A stretch of DNA of 64,000 nucleotides. Origin: Actinomycetes bacterium. Lineage in GTDB: Bacteria > Actinomycetota > Acidimicrobiia > Acidimicrobiales > Bog-793. Both the position numbers and the translations under genes were made by a program. Under the pieces are notes generated by a model, which saw nothing but the letters and a program-made list of their open reading frames with translations, was not told the origin of the DNA and searched no databases. Where the stretch lies: contig JAKABW010000007.1 in NCBI GenBank assembly GCA_021796535.1, positions 1 to 64,000 of the forward strand, written 5' to 3'. This document shows, piece after piece, positions 17,312 through 25,365 of this stretch (position 1 is the first letter of the stretch; every line of letters begins with the position of its first letter).

Positions 17312-17495
17312 CCGACGAGTTTGTTTCGGCGGGATCCTCCCTTCGGAGTTGACGTACGGTGGGTCGAGAACCCGGTTGTTGCCGTAAATAAATTCCTGGA
17401 AACCATTTTCCGTATGTCGGCTCAACGTTTGCAGTACGCGATTTTTTCCCAAGGATTACGGCGAAGAAGCGTTGCCGGAACCCGTTTCGGATTTT

Positions 17496-18038
17496 CTATT
17501 GCTCTGCCGGATGAAACAAAATACGCTTATAGTACTTAAGCTCCTCGACGCTTTCTTTGATGTCGTCGAGGGCGCGATGCGAAGAATTTTTTTTGGGGGT
17601 CTGGTAATAAACCTTGGGAAACCATCTTTTGGAAAGTTCTTTGATGGTGGAGACGTCCACAGACCTGTAGTGGAAAAAGTTTTCTAGTTCCGGTATATAC
17701 TTGTTGAGAAAGCGCCTGTCTATGCCTATGGAGTTGCCGCACAGAGGTATTTTTGTGCCTTCTTGGACGTGTATTCTGAGAAACTCAAGAGTTTGTTTCG
17801 TTGCTTCTTCCAGGGTGACGTCGGATTTTTTTATGGCTTCGAGCAGGCCGCTTTCGGAGTGCATCTTGTAAACGACTTCATCCATCTCTTTCAACTGCTC
17901 GTCCGTGGCCGATATCACTATATCCGGCCCCTCATAAATGACGTCCAGGTTATCGTCGGTGACAAGGGTGGCTATTTCCACTATGACGTGACGCTCCAAA
18001 TCGAGCCCCGTCATCTCCAAATCTATCCAGGCTAGCAT
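17496..18038 (-). CDS. orn: Oligoribonuclease
   Basis: A 180-residue DEDDh exonuclease. WIDLEMTGLD provides the first Asp and Glu, CGNSIGIDRRFL the second Asp, and SSHRALDDIKESVEEL the His and last Asp. It degrades 2-5 nt RNA and pGpG in the cytoplasm, completing RNA turnover and c-di-GMP breakdown. That is relevant to the GGDEF-EAL protein at 54580. Length and motifs are normal. The start ATG at 18038 follows ACAAGAA, a weak SD. Confidence 0.96.
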   Translation of the reverse strand: MLAWIDLEMTGLDLERHVIVEIATLVTDDNLDVIYEGPDIVISATDEQLKEMDEVVYKMHSESGLLEAIKKSDVTLEEATKQTLEFLRIHVQEGTKIPLCGNSIGIDRRFLNKYIPELENFFHYRSVDVSTIKELSKRWFPKVYYQTPKKNSSHRALDDIKESVEELKYYKRILFHPAEQ

Positions 18039-18171
18039 TTCTTGTTGTACCCATAAAATCGGTACGTCATCGCAGTTATCATAATTGATTATAAGTTTAT
18101 AAACTAAAAATAACTGCCGATCCTTTTTAAGACAAAATTGCTGTTTACTTGGAAGAAACTATGGAGAATAA

Positions 18172-18606
18172 GTGGAGTTAAAAATCAAAATATTGGATAC
18201 CGGTCTTCCGATGCCGGGTTTTGCCAAACCGGGAGATGCGGGTTTAGACCTCTTTTCGACCGTCGATATGGAAATTTTGCCCGGGAATGACCGAAAACTT
18301 GTTCCTACGGGGATCGCCGTAGCCATTCCTTCCGGCTATGCCGGACTGATCCTTCCGAGAAGTGGTTTGGCGCTGAATCACGGAATCACTTGTCTCAATG
18401 CCCCCGGACTTATCGACTCCGGTTATCGGGGGGAGATCAAATGTATCTTGGTGAACACAGACCGGGAGAATTCCTTCTTTGTAAAAAGAGGGGACAGAGT
18501 GGCACAGCTGGTTGTCACGGAAGTGCCGCAAATCAATTTGGTGCCGACGGATGAACTGGATGCCACGGAACGCGCCGACAACGGTTTCGGCCATTCCGGG
18601 AGATAA
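18172..18606 (+). CDS. dut: dUTP pyrophosphatase
   Basis: A 144-residue trimeric dUTPase with all five motifs: PGDAGLDLFS, PRSGLA, GLIDSGYRGEIKC, RGDRVAQLVV and the C-terminal ATERADNGFGHSGR arm that closes the active site. It hydrolyses dUTP to dUMP and keeps uracil out of DNA. The GTG at 18172 has GGAG five bases upstream. Its presence alongside a bifunctional-type dcd (856) gives two possible dUTP-removal routes. Confidence 0.95.
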   Translation: MELKIKILDTGLPMPGFAKPGDAGLDLFSTVDMEILPGNDRKLVPTGIAVAIPSGYAGLILPRSGLALNHGITCLNAPGLIDSGYRGEIKCILVNTDRENSFFVKRGDRVAQLVVTEVPQINLVPTDELDATERADNGFGHSGR

Positions 18607-18642
18607 CGGGTTTTGCCGTATAGCCGGAAGTGCGACGAAACG

Positions 18643-19041
18643 CTAACGGCCGAGTATTCTGTCCGGGGTTATGTGTAGGATGACTCTTTCGTCTCCGGGC
18701 TGATGCCAGGGGTAGTGGTCTTCGCCTATATATTTTTTGGCCATCCTGTCGATAAAGGAAAAGTCGGGATCTTCGGTGACGGAAGTTACGCGACCGCGTA
18801 TTTCTACGTAGTTGTAAGGATTCTCTGGGTCCAAAACAGAGACGGCGACGACCGGGTTCTCCACAACGTTTTTATACTTTTGTCTCGTTGTCGTCTGGCT
18901 GATAAGTATTTCTTTCCCGTCCCAGTCAAACCATACCGGAGAACTGTGCAGCAAGTCATCCGTGCCTATCGTGGCCAGATGGGCAAAGCCTTTTGAATTT
19001 AATATACGTGAAGCAGCTTCCGAAACTTTTGGCGTGCTCAT
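18643..19041 (-). CDS. PPOX-class F420-dependent flavin/deazaflavin enzyme (Rv1155-like)
   Basis: A 132-residue split-barrel protein. FAHLATIGTDDLLHSSPVWF is followed by WDGKEILISQTTTRQKYKNV (phosphate-binding region of these folds) and YVEIRGRVTSV. The size and the ARILNSKGFAHLAT-type N terminus fit the actinobacterial F420-binding FDOR-B/PPOX families rather than true PNP oxidase. The substrate is unknown. The ATG at 19041 has GGAAGGA upstream. F420 maturation genes cofD/cofE occur at 46475-48164. Confidence 0.82.
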   Translation of the reverse strand: MSTPKVSEAASRILNSKGFAHLATIGTDDLLHSSPVWFDWDGKEILISQTTTRQKYKNVVENPVVAVSVLDPENPYNYVEIRGRVTSVTEDPDFSFIDRMAKKYIGEDHYPWHQPGDERVILHITPDRILGR

Positions 19042-19220
19042 CTCATTCCTTCCTGTGACTAAATATATTTTATTACCGACAGATATTGTACGGACACCAT
19101 TTTACCGGCGGCGATTGTCTTGCCGGACGTCTGCCGTGTTATAAAAAGACATCTGTTGCCGACAAAGAAGCGCAGACGATGACATTCGATTTTCCTGAAT
19201 CCAACGGCAGAGAGGAACGG

Positions 19221-20087
19221 CTAGATGGCCAACACTTTTTCGGCGAGCCGATCGGCAAAGTCTTGGGCGAATTGTGCCGGGTTACCCGCGTATCTCGTAA
19301 TTATTCTGTCGACGCCCATGTCTTTGAAGGCTTCCGCTTGCTTCAGAAAACTTTCCGGGGCGTCCAGGGGGTTGCCGGCGACTGAAACCGTCTTTTCGAT
19401 CTCTTCGTATGGCCTGTTTTGACGCTCGCAGTGAGATTTCAAAATGTCGAGTTTTTTGCTGACCTCTTGAGGGTCGGTTCCGAACAGGTTGCAGGCATCC
19501 GCGTATTTGGCCACCAAAGCAAGAGTCTTCTTTTCTCCGGAACCGCCTATGAGGATTCTGGGATGAGGTGCCGAAACGGGGGCGGGATGGCATATCGTTT
19601 CATTCAGCCGGTAGTGCTTTGAAATGAATTCGCCGTCGTTGTCGCTCCACATCTGAAGACATATCTGTATTGTTTCCTCGAGCCTTTCGAATCTTTCCGC
19701 CAGGGGCGGGAAGGGAACGCCGAGTCCCAAATGCTCTCTTTCGTACCAGGCGGCCCCCAACCCCAGCCAAGTTCTCCCGCCGCTCAACACGTTTAGAGTG
19801 GTTACTATTTTTGCCAGCAGGCCGGGATGTCTGTAAGTTATGCCCGTTACCAGAATGGAAAGGTTTATTTTGGAAGTAGCCCCGGCTATATAACCAAGCG
19901 AAGTGTATCCTTCCAGCATCGGTTCCGTGTGGGGAGCCAGAAACTCCATTTGGTAGTAATGGTCCATAAATGTCATCAGGGATACCCCCGATTCTTCGGC
20001 GATGACAGCCGCTTCTTTCAGCGTCGGGCCGTATTCACGCGCATCTTTGGTCCATGAAAAATCTACAGTGTGAAATCCAATCTCCAT
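19221..20087 (-). CDS. LLM-class F420-dependent oxidoreductase (Rv1855c family)
   Basis: A 288-residue luciferase-like TIM barrel. The sequence MEIGFHTVDFSW, MDHYYQMEFL, VTGITYRHPGLLAKIVTTLN and LSGGRTWLGLGAAWYEREHL are hallmarks of the F420-dependent Rv1855c group; ILIGGSGEKKTL follows. It probably transfers hydride from F420H2 to an unknown substrate. The ATG at 20087 gives the canonical N terminus; an upstream ATG would add twelve unrelated residues. A TTGACA element with a TGTACT 17 bases later lies just upstream, a reasonable promoter for a short or leaderless transcript. Confidence 0.88.
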   Translation of the reverse strand: MEIGFHTVDFSWTKDAREYGPTLKEAAVIAEESGVSLMTFMDHYYQMEFLAPHTEPMLEGYTSLGYIAGATSKINLSILVTGITYRHPGLLAKIVTTLNVLSGGRTWLGLGAAWYEREHLGLGVPFPPLAERFERLEETIQICLQMWSDNDGEFISKHYRLNETICHPAPVSAPHPRILIGGSGEKKTLALVAKYADACNLFGTDPQEVSKKLDILKSHCERQNRPYEEIEKTVSVAGNPLDAPESFLKQAEAFKDMGVDRIITRYAGNPAQFAQDFADRLAEKVLAI

Positions 20088-20298
20088 TTTTTCAACACTA
20101 GTACAAAGTCCGAATATATGCATGTCAAGAAACGTTCCGTATTTTTCTCAGAGAAATCGTATTGAGAGGTCGTACCCAAGAGCCGGGCACCGGGCAAAGC
20201 GTGCTTTCCCGATTCGAAAACCGGAAGTTTTGTTAAGATGAAATTGCCAAAAACCGGTTGCCGACGCTTTTGGTTAAGCTAAGATTGCGGTTGCATAT

Positions 20299-20374
20299 GC
20301 GGACGTGGCTCAGTTGGTAGAGCATCACCTTGCCAAGGTGAGGGTCGCGGGTTCGAATCCCGTCGTCCGCTCCA
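20299..20374 (+). tRNA. tRNA-Gly(GCC)
   Basis: Acceptor stem GCGGACG/CGTCCGC, anticodon stem TCACC/GGTGA around TTGCCAA (anticodon GCC), T arm GCGGGTTCGAATCCCGT, discriminator T and an encoded CCA at 20372-20374. It reads GGC/GGU. It lies directly before a GC-rich toxin-like island, and such tRNA 3' ends are common integration sites. Confidence 0.96.
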
Positions 20375-20708
20375 AACGGGTGTGAGAACATCCTGAAAGT
20401 CAAGCCTAATCGCAGCGTACTTATACATTATTGACGAATCCCGAGCGATTTCAGGTTGAGCCTTCGCCATCTTGACGAGAGCGGCGCAGGCGGTTCGCTC
20501 AGTCATATCGGAAAGGTTCTTCTGAATTCGGACACCGGACGGCCGACGTCATTTTTATTTTACCCCCGTCTTTGTCGGCTGTGCGGTACGGATCGATTCG
20601 GGAGAGCGATGTCAAGGTCGGGTTCCGGATGATCAATCCGGCAGTGTGTCCGTTGAGCGGAAACCTCCGACGAAAGCAAGATGATCCGGCGAACGGGAAC
20701 GGGGCCGT
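20375..20708. other. Interval between tRNA-Gly and the island, no confident gene
   Basis: On the minus strand a frame from about 20506 encodes a plausible-looking peptide beginning MTERTACAALVKMAKAQ, but it runs into the antisense of the tRNA and is not credible as a gene. No repeat of the tRNA 3' end was found by eye. Confidence 0.3.
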
Positions 20709-20837
20709 CTACCTTGCCGCTAAGTTGTACAAGCTCGGCCGTGGGCAGATGACGCATATCGGGAATTGAGTCGGCAAAGACTCCTGAGATTCGGCAGAGA
20801 TACCCGTCAGGCGCTGGGCTACTTCCGAGAACTTCAT
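20709..20837 (-). pseudogene. Truncated third gene of the XRE-protease/DUF4411 island
   Basis: An ATG at 20837 overlaps the stop of the DUF4411 gene (ATGA) and opens with MKFSEVAQRLTGIS. From memory this resembles the start of DUF6650-type proteins, which continue with a conserved CPIFGVSWNPP-like segment. Here similarity stops after the 14th residue, and the frame ends at a TAG after 42 codons. The most likely reading is that the island was cut off at about 20795, leaving the first codons of a third operon gene. Confidence 0.45.
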
Positions 20838-21319
20838 GGCTGCGCTCCCAAGACAAAGAGGGCCTTTTCTGTCCGAAGCATCTCATAGGGGCTCAGGAAC
20901 TTGACGCTCATCCCAATGCAGGCATTCGGAATCTTGATCTTCTTGATCGAGTTGGCAGCGACCTCGTGCGTCACTGCGTCGAAGCCGTGAGCGTGGGCTT
21001 GAGCGACGAGGTAGTAGTCGGCGACCTGTAAGAACTGGCTGACAGCACCCGGCGCGTAATTGCCGCTTCCGGCCCAGGTGCTTACGGCAGCGAGGCTGGG
21101 AAGGACAGCATTGTCCGGGGGCAAGAAGAAGTCGTCACCCCGCTGCTTGGCCCACTCTGCCAGCTCGTCATCGCCCCCGATCAGCTCATCCCTCACTTTC
21201 TCGATCGAGAAGACCCGGCTGTTGGCGTGCTCTTGATCGATCCACTCCCAGAAGGCCGGGCAGAAGTCTAAGCTGTAGTGGAGGTTCTTCGCCTGTATGA
21301 AGATGTTCGAGTCGAGCAA
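20834..21319 (-). CDS. DUF4411-family PIN-like protein (candidate toxin), amber codon at natural start
   Basis: A 161-residue protein. LLDSNIFIQAKN (PIN-type first Asp), CPAFWEWIDQE, IEKVRDELIGGDDELAEWA, VADYYLVAQAHAHGFDAVTHE (further acidic residues) and IPNACIGMSVKFLSPYEML match DUF4411. It is probably a Mg-dependent RNase toxin. The expected start, an ATG at 21328-21326 overlapping the upstream stop, is followed by CCG TAG and then the conserved LLDSN. An amber codon therefore interrupts codon 3, and translation could only resume at the TTG at 21319. Base composition is visibly GC-richer than the flanks. Confidence 0.75.
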   Translation of the reverse strand: MLDSNIFIQAKNLHYSLDFCPAFWEWIDQEHANSRVFSIEKVRDELIGGDDELAEWAKQRGDDFFLPPDNAVLPSLAAVSTWAGSGNYAPGAVSQFLQVADYYLVAQAHAHGFDAVTHEVAANSIKKIKIPNACIGMSVKFLSPYEMLRTEKALFVLGAQP

Positions 21320-21327
21320 CTACGGCA

Positions 21328-22500
21328 TCAGAGGACCCCCAGCCTTGCTGCCAGCTCGTTGAAGGTGGACACCTTCTTGAAGCCAAGCATCCGGAAGGCG
21401 TCTCGATGGAGCGTCTGTCCCTCAAGAGTGCTTTCGATGAGAGCGCGGGCGAATCTCTTGCCGACTCGAACGGGTTGCGTGTTGTAGAAGTTGCCCCCGC
21501 TTCCGGTGCCGCGCTCTTCCATGAGCGCCCGGATGCGGTGCAGCTCAGTGGAGTACTCCTCCCGATACTGCGTCGCGGTGAAGTAGTCGGTATCGAAGAG
21601 ACGTCGAAGGACGACAAGGGTGCTCACTTTGAAACGCCGGGCGAGCGTCTCCAGCTCGTCCGTAAGGTCGTCCCGGTTGAGCCGGTATTCACGGAGAGCA
21701 GACTCTGGCACGAGAAACTCGGCAGCCACCCGGTTGCACCAGCGCTCGATGACATTGCCCGGCGTCGATCTCATGTCGGCATCGGACACTGCGGACTCGC
21801 CGATCCAAATGTGAACCAGCTCGTGCGCGACCGTGAAAATCTGTGCCGCTTTCGTGTCGGCACCGTTGATAAAGATCAGAGGAGCGAGGTCATCGGCAAG
21901 AGCAAACCCTCGAAACTCGTCAGGGTCCAGCTTCCGATGCGTGTTGCTTGCGACGATCCCGCTGACCATGACCAACACGCCGTTTCGCTCTGCCTCGTCG
22001 ACAAGCCGACGAAGCGCTTCGCTCCAACTGTTGCCTCGCTCGTCGGGAGCGAACTTCAGCACATCGCGCATTTGGGCGGCTGCTTCTTCGACGTCGGAGC
22101 CGACCGTGAACGTGCCGACGAAGGTAACCGGCGACTCCCGGTGCAGTCGGGCATAGTCCCGGTACCACTCCTGGCGCTGCCGGCATTGGTACACCGTGTC
22201 GAGCAGGTCCGGACTAGCCTGCCCAATTTCAGCATTTCCGACGGTTCGGAAGTCCGGTATCGGGAGCGGCTCCTCAGGCGGATCGGGAAGGAAAAGGTAG
22301 CCGATCGGAGTATGCGTAGCCACGGCGAACTTTTCAAGCTGCTTGAGCGTCGGCTGCTTCGTTCCCTGCTCCCACTGACGGAGATCCGGGAAGCGACGGG
22401 AGAGATTCTCTGAGGTCTGTCGGGAACGCTCTCTGGCCCAGACCAGCATCGCCGGGGGGACGGGTACTCGGACGATCGATCCCGTTCCGGCACCCGTCAC
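21328..22500 (-). CDS. XRE regulator fused to ImmA/IrrE metallopeptidase
   Basis: A 390-residue protein. Residues about 15-75 form a Cro/C1-type helix-turn-helix (LSRRFPDLRQWEQGTKQPTL, typical of COG2856 fusions). The ImmA/IrrE peptidase domain follows with the zinc motif HELVHIW near residue 225 and VAAEFLVPESAL downstream. Such proteins pair with DUF4411 or PIN toxins in mobile, defence-associated loci and may act as antitoxin or protease switch; the exact role is inferred. The GTG start at 22500 has AGGAG upstream and overlaps the DUF2249 stop (GTGA). High-GC codon choice sets it apart from neighbouring genes and points to horizontal origin. Confidence 0.85.
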   Translation of the reverse strand: MTGAGTGSIVRVPVPPAMLVWARERSRQTSENLSRRFPDLRQWEQGTKQPTLKQLEKFAVATHTPIGYLFLPDPPEEPLPIPDFRTVGNAEIGQASPDLLDTVYQCRQRQEWYRDYARLHRESPVTFVGTFTVGSDVEEAAAQMRDVLKFAPDERGNSWSEALRRLVDEAERNGVLVMVSGIVASNTHRKLDPDEFRGFALADDLAPLIFINGADTKAAQIFTVAHELVHIWIGESAVSDADMRSTPGNVIERWCNRVAAEFLVPESALREYRLNRDDLTDELETLARRFKVSTLVVLRRLFDTDYFTATQYREEYSTELHRIRALMEERGTGSGGNFYNTQPVRVGKRFARALIESTLEGQTLHRDAFRMLGFKKVSTFNELAARLGVL

Positions 22501-22718
22501 GGCCGTCTCCTGAATACGGCTTGCCGGTTACCGTTTTCGATCTTCTCGGCAGCGTGATTGAAGTCCTGGGAAGAAAGGATCGCTTCAAGCGGCACCGGCT
22601 CAAACGGAGCAAGTATTGTAAGTTTTTCGCCGTCGTTCAAAGCCGCCGTAACCGCCATTATTTTATTTAACGGTTCCCCGCCGGCCGCAATAATGGGGCG
22701 TGCCTTCGGCACAACCAT
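22497..22718 (-). CDS. DUF2249-family small protein
   Basis: A 73-residue protein. DARP-like start VPKARPIIAAGGEPLNKIM, then LTILAPFEPVPLEAILSSQDF is the DUF2249 core (PFEPVPL). The family is found alone or fused to hemerythrin and respiratory regulators and has no firm function. The ATG at 22718 has a strong GCGGAGG sequence, and the stop overlaps the next start as GTGA, implying translational coupling to the XRE-protease gene. Its base composition is host-like, so the island probably begins at this junction. Confidence 0.75.
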   Translation of the reverse strand: MVVPKARPIIAAGGEPLNKIMAVTAALNDGEKLTILAPFEPVPLEAILSSQDFNHAAEKIENGNRQAVFRRRP

Positions 22719-23663
22719 ATGTTTCCTCCGCTTGGTATGACTTCCCGAGTTGACGCTTCCTCCGTTTGGTGTCAAAAGTATTTTACATGCCGCCCGGCGG
22801 TTGGGCGAACGTTGAGACAGCGGCCTTTTGTGTTTTTGGTCTGCGGTCGGTGTTCCGGGCCAAAAAAGGCACCTCGGTTGAGTAATCAGCGGGGAGAGAG
22901 AAGTGCCAAATGAGCCAGTGCTTTTCGACAATGGGTGTGGAAGATTTCGGTATTCAAGTATTTGACCGGATCTTTCGCGGCACTTTTCCGACCTTGCTTT
23001 TGAACAGGCTGACCCGCTCGGTCACATCTGCACCCAAGGCTGTCCGGCTGTCTAAGCTCGTGTCGCAAGTCGCCGCTTCTGTTATTGTCATGCGCCGGTT
23101 TTTGCTTACTATCATTGAGTTTTGAAACATTTTTGAGCAATATGCAGAAAATAACGGCATAAAAATCGAAGTTTGTTTCATGTCGTATCGCTTTGAACGC
23201 TACAGCATTGCCGAAAACTTCTATTTATAAGATCGGGTTTTTTGTTTGAGCACAGACCCGTCATATTTTTTCCGACTCCGGAAGAGACTTTGTCCAGGAT
23301 ATATGTTTGCCCTCCCGATAAAAGAGGATATAGAAACCCGGCCCGGTTTTGTAAATACATGACAGGGAAAAGATCTTGGCGCTGCAAAGTTCGCCGTATT
23401 TGGCTCAATCGGTATGAGACCTTCGGTCCAAACACCGGTCTGGAAAACCCGGCAATTCCACAAGTATAAGAATTGTGAATGCGGACCAAAAAACGGTATT
23501 CGGATCAATGCCGACGGCAACTTCTCACAATGCGTTGTAGCCGGTTCCAAACCGTTTTTGGGTGACGGCTCCCGCTTTCCGGGGAAATCGTCATTTCAAC
23601 GGTGTTCGGCTCTTTGCAACCCAATGCTTTATGTTTTGTCGTACGGAGCGGTTTGAGTTTCCT
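22719..23663. other. Long interval without a recognised gene
   Basis: This is 945 bases between two minus-strand genes. Several short frames exist on both strands, but none has a convincing start, conserved motif or host-like codon pattern. No RNA gene or clear hairpin was found. It could be decayed sequence next to the island. Confidence 0.4.
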
Positions 23664-24107
23664 TTAGGGGTTTTCCGGCAGGTCCGTGGCACAGTATTTA
23701 CATTTCGTGGCGGCAAGAGGAATGTCAGCGGAAAGGCAGGCCGGACAGGTTTTTACGCTGGGCGGATCGCTAAAGACGGCGACGCCTCTTTTTGCGGAAA
23801 TCTTTTTGTAGGGTATGACTATCAGAAAGTAAATAACAAGCATAAATACGACAAAGTAGATGACTGCGGATATAAACGACCCGAAATTCAAAAAGGTGGT
23901 CTGGTTTCCGTGTGATCCCAATTGGACTCCAAGGCCTATGGAGTGTTTCCCCTGCAACCGTGAAATAATCGGGTCTATGATGTCGGAAGTAAAGGCTTTG
24001 ATCAATGTATCAAACGCCAAGGCTACGATCAAACCCACCGCTATTACCACTATGTTTGCCTGCAGCAAAAACTTCTTGAAACCTTGCAACGCCGCATCCT
24101 CCTTCAT
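23664..24107 (-). CDS. mscL: Large-conductance mechanosensitive channel MscL with C-terminal zinc ribbon
   Basis: A 147-residue protein. The first helix LQGFKKFLLQANIVVIAVGL and the pore helix VALAFDTLIKAFTSDIIDPI, then the loop and second helix (SAVIYFVVFMLVIYFLIVIP), are MscL. It opens under membrane tension to release solutes during osmotic downshock. After the cytoplasmic basic end, the last 30 residues form CPACLSADIPLAATKCKYC, two CxxC pairs typical of a zinc ribbon, in place of the plain helical bundle of E. coli MscL. The ATG at 24107 is preferred; a TTG two codons earlier is possible. Confidence 0.93.
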   Translation of the reverse strand: MKEDAALQGFKKFLLQANIVVIAVGLIVALAFDTLIKAFTSDIIDPIISRLQGKHSIGLGVQLGSHGNQTTFLNFGSFISAVIYFVVFMLVIYFLIVIPYKKISAKRGVAVFSDPPSVKTCPACLSADIPLAATKCKYCATDLPENP

Positions 24108-24238
24108 ATCCAATTATTTCTACTTATTCTATAGGATTTAAGTGGATTGCAAAATATATTTTATGGAGATTGTAAAAAACATAAGGACATGATTTTGAAT
24201 ACTCAGAAAGGTATCCGGTCGTATCTCCGTGTGGGTTT

Positions 24239-24937
24239 TTATCTCGAAAAAAATATTTTCAAAACCGAAAATCCCTTTTTGTCCAACAACCTATGGAGCG
24301 GATACCGCAGAGGAGATATTAGGATAACTATGCCGGTTCCCTCCAAGAAGCCGGCGACAACGTCACCGGGATAGTGAGCGCCCACGTATACCCTTGCGAA
24401 GCAAAGGAATAACGTCAAAAAGACCGCTACCGCCGTGACGAAAGTCCTATGGCTGTATTTACGGACCCGGTCAGGCGATGACTGTCCGGAAGAAAGATAC
24501 TTCTTTTTGGGATAAAGAGCCATCAGAATTGAAGTAAGCAGTGCCCCCGCCACCACGCTGTGGTCGGATGGAAACGAGTAGTCCGAAGTTTTTCCCACCA
24601 AGACGAGTGCGTGTTTAAATGTGTCGTAAGGGCGTTTTTCTCGAACGGCTTTGCCGACGAATTGATTGGCTAAAAGGGCAAGAAGAGTGCCTAGCCCGCC
24701 TACAAAAAGTCCGACTGTGATTTTTGAAATATTGTCAAACCAATACATGATATATAGAATGACAAAAATTAATGTAAGAAGTGCCAAGCCGAGCCAAAGA
24801 GCGTAAACGTGCATAAAGCCGTGAGCAAAAGCGGTTTCTTTCGAAAAATTATTTATATCCAGGTAAAGATTTTTATTCAACTGACGGGGTGGTGTAACGG
24901 TGATGCTTGCAGAGAGTGCGGGTAGATGTCTGATCAT
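24239..24937 (-). CDS. PAP2-family membrane phosphatase
   Basis: A 232-residue protein with about five or six membrane helices. It has all three PAP2 signatures: KAVREKRPY, YSFPSDHSVVAGAL and CFARVYVGAHYPGDVVAG. It probably dephosphorylates undecaprenyl pyrophosphate or another lipid phosphate at the outer face of the membrane, feeding cell-wall synthesis; the exact substrate is inferred. The ATG at 24937 with AAAGG upstream is preferred to a longer frame from 25003. It is divergent from the mre operon, which also serves wall synthesis. Confidence 0.9.
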   Translation of the reverse strand: MIRHLPALSASITVTPPRQLNKNLYLDINNFSKETAFAHGFMHVYALWLGLALLTLIFVILYIMYWFDNISKITVGLFVGGLGTLLALLANQFVGKAVREKRPYDTFKHALVLVGKTSDYSFPSDHSVVAGALLTSILMALYPKKKYLSSGQSSPDRVRKYSHRTFVTAVAVFLTLFLCFARVYVGAHYPGDVVAGFLEGTGIVILISPLRYPLHRLLDKKGFSVLKIFFSR

Positions 24938-25365
24938 ATAATGTGCCTTTCGTAGATTCCCACAAGAGGGTTTTTGAGCAATACAGCGCGGCCGTCTGCT
25001 CACAGTCGTGAGGTAAACAAATTCTACAGTTTCCCCCGGAGCCGCTTTGAGAAAGTATGTTACAGTCTTTATGCTTCCACAGGCAATAAAACATGCCTTT
25101 TTACAGAGGGTATTTTGGTTGCGGTGACAAAAGACCCGACCAATATATTACATTTTATTATCAAAATCAGCAATTGACTCTTCCGTGGCCGCCTTTGTAT
25201 TAGCATACGTGGGCGGGAAGCAAAAAGTTTCTGTCGATATTATCCGATGCTGGAAAATTTCAAGTGTGTAATTTGATTACAATAGTTTCTTGTTATCAAA
25301 ACTCGGGTATTCTTACCGAGTCTTTACTGTTTGTAATAAAAGTTAATAGTTGATAAGAGGACTTT
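24938..25365. promoter_or_regulatory. Divergent regulatory region between PAP2 gene and mreB operon
   Basis: 428 AT-rich bases. Just before mreB is a hairpin at 25301-25321, where ACTCGG(G)TA pairs with TACCGAGT around TTCT, followed by TTTACTG. It lies about 45 bases upstream of the start and could be a leader structure. A TTGATT at 25273 is a possible -35, but no convincing -10 partner was found. Confidence 0.4.

Noticed and set aside
20375..20506. Minus-strand frame beginning MTERTACAALVKMAKAQ after tRNA-Gly(GCC)
   Set aside because: It continues into the antisense of the tRNA, giving the familiar artefact RRDSNPRPS; no SD, no family.
20299..22500. Full integrative element with attL/attR at tRNA-Gly
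   Set aside because: No integrase and no second copy of the tRNA 3' end could be found by eye; only an island near a tRNA is claimed.
23221..23550. Overlapping 80-110 codon frames on both strands between the DUF2249 gene and mscL
   Set aside because: Mutually exclusive, no SD or leaderless box, amino acid composition unlike real genes here.
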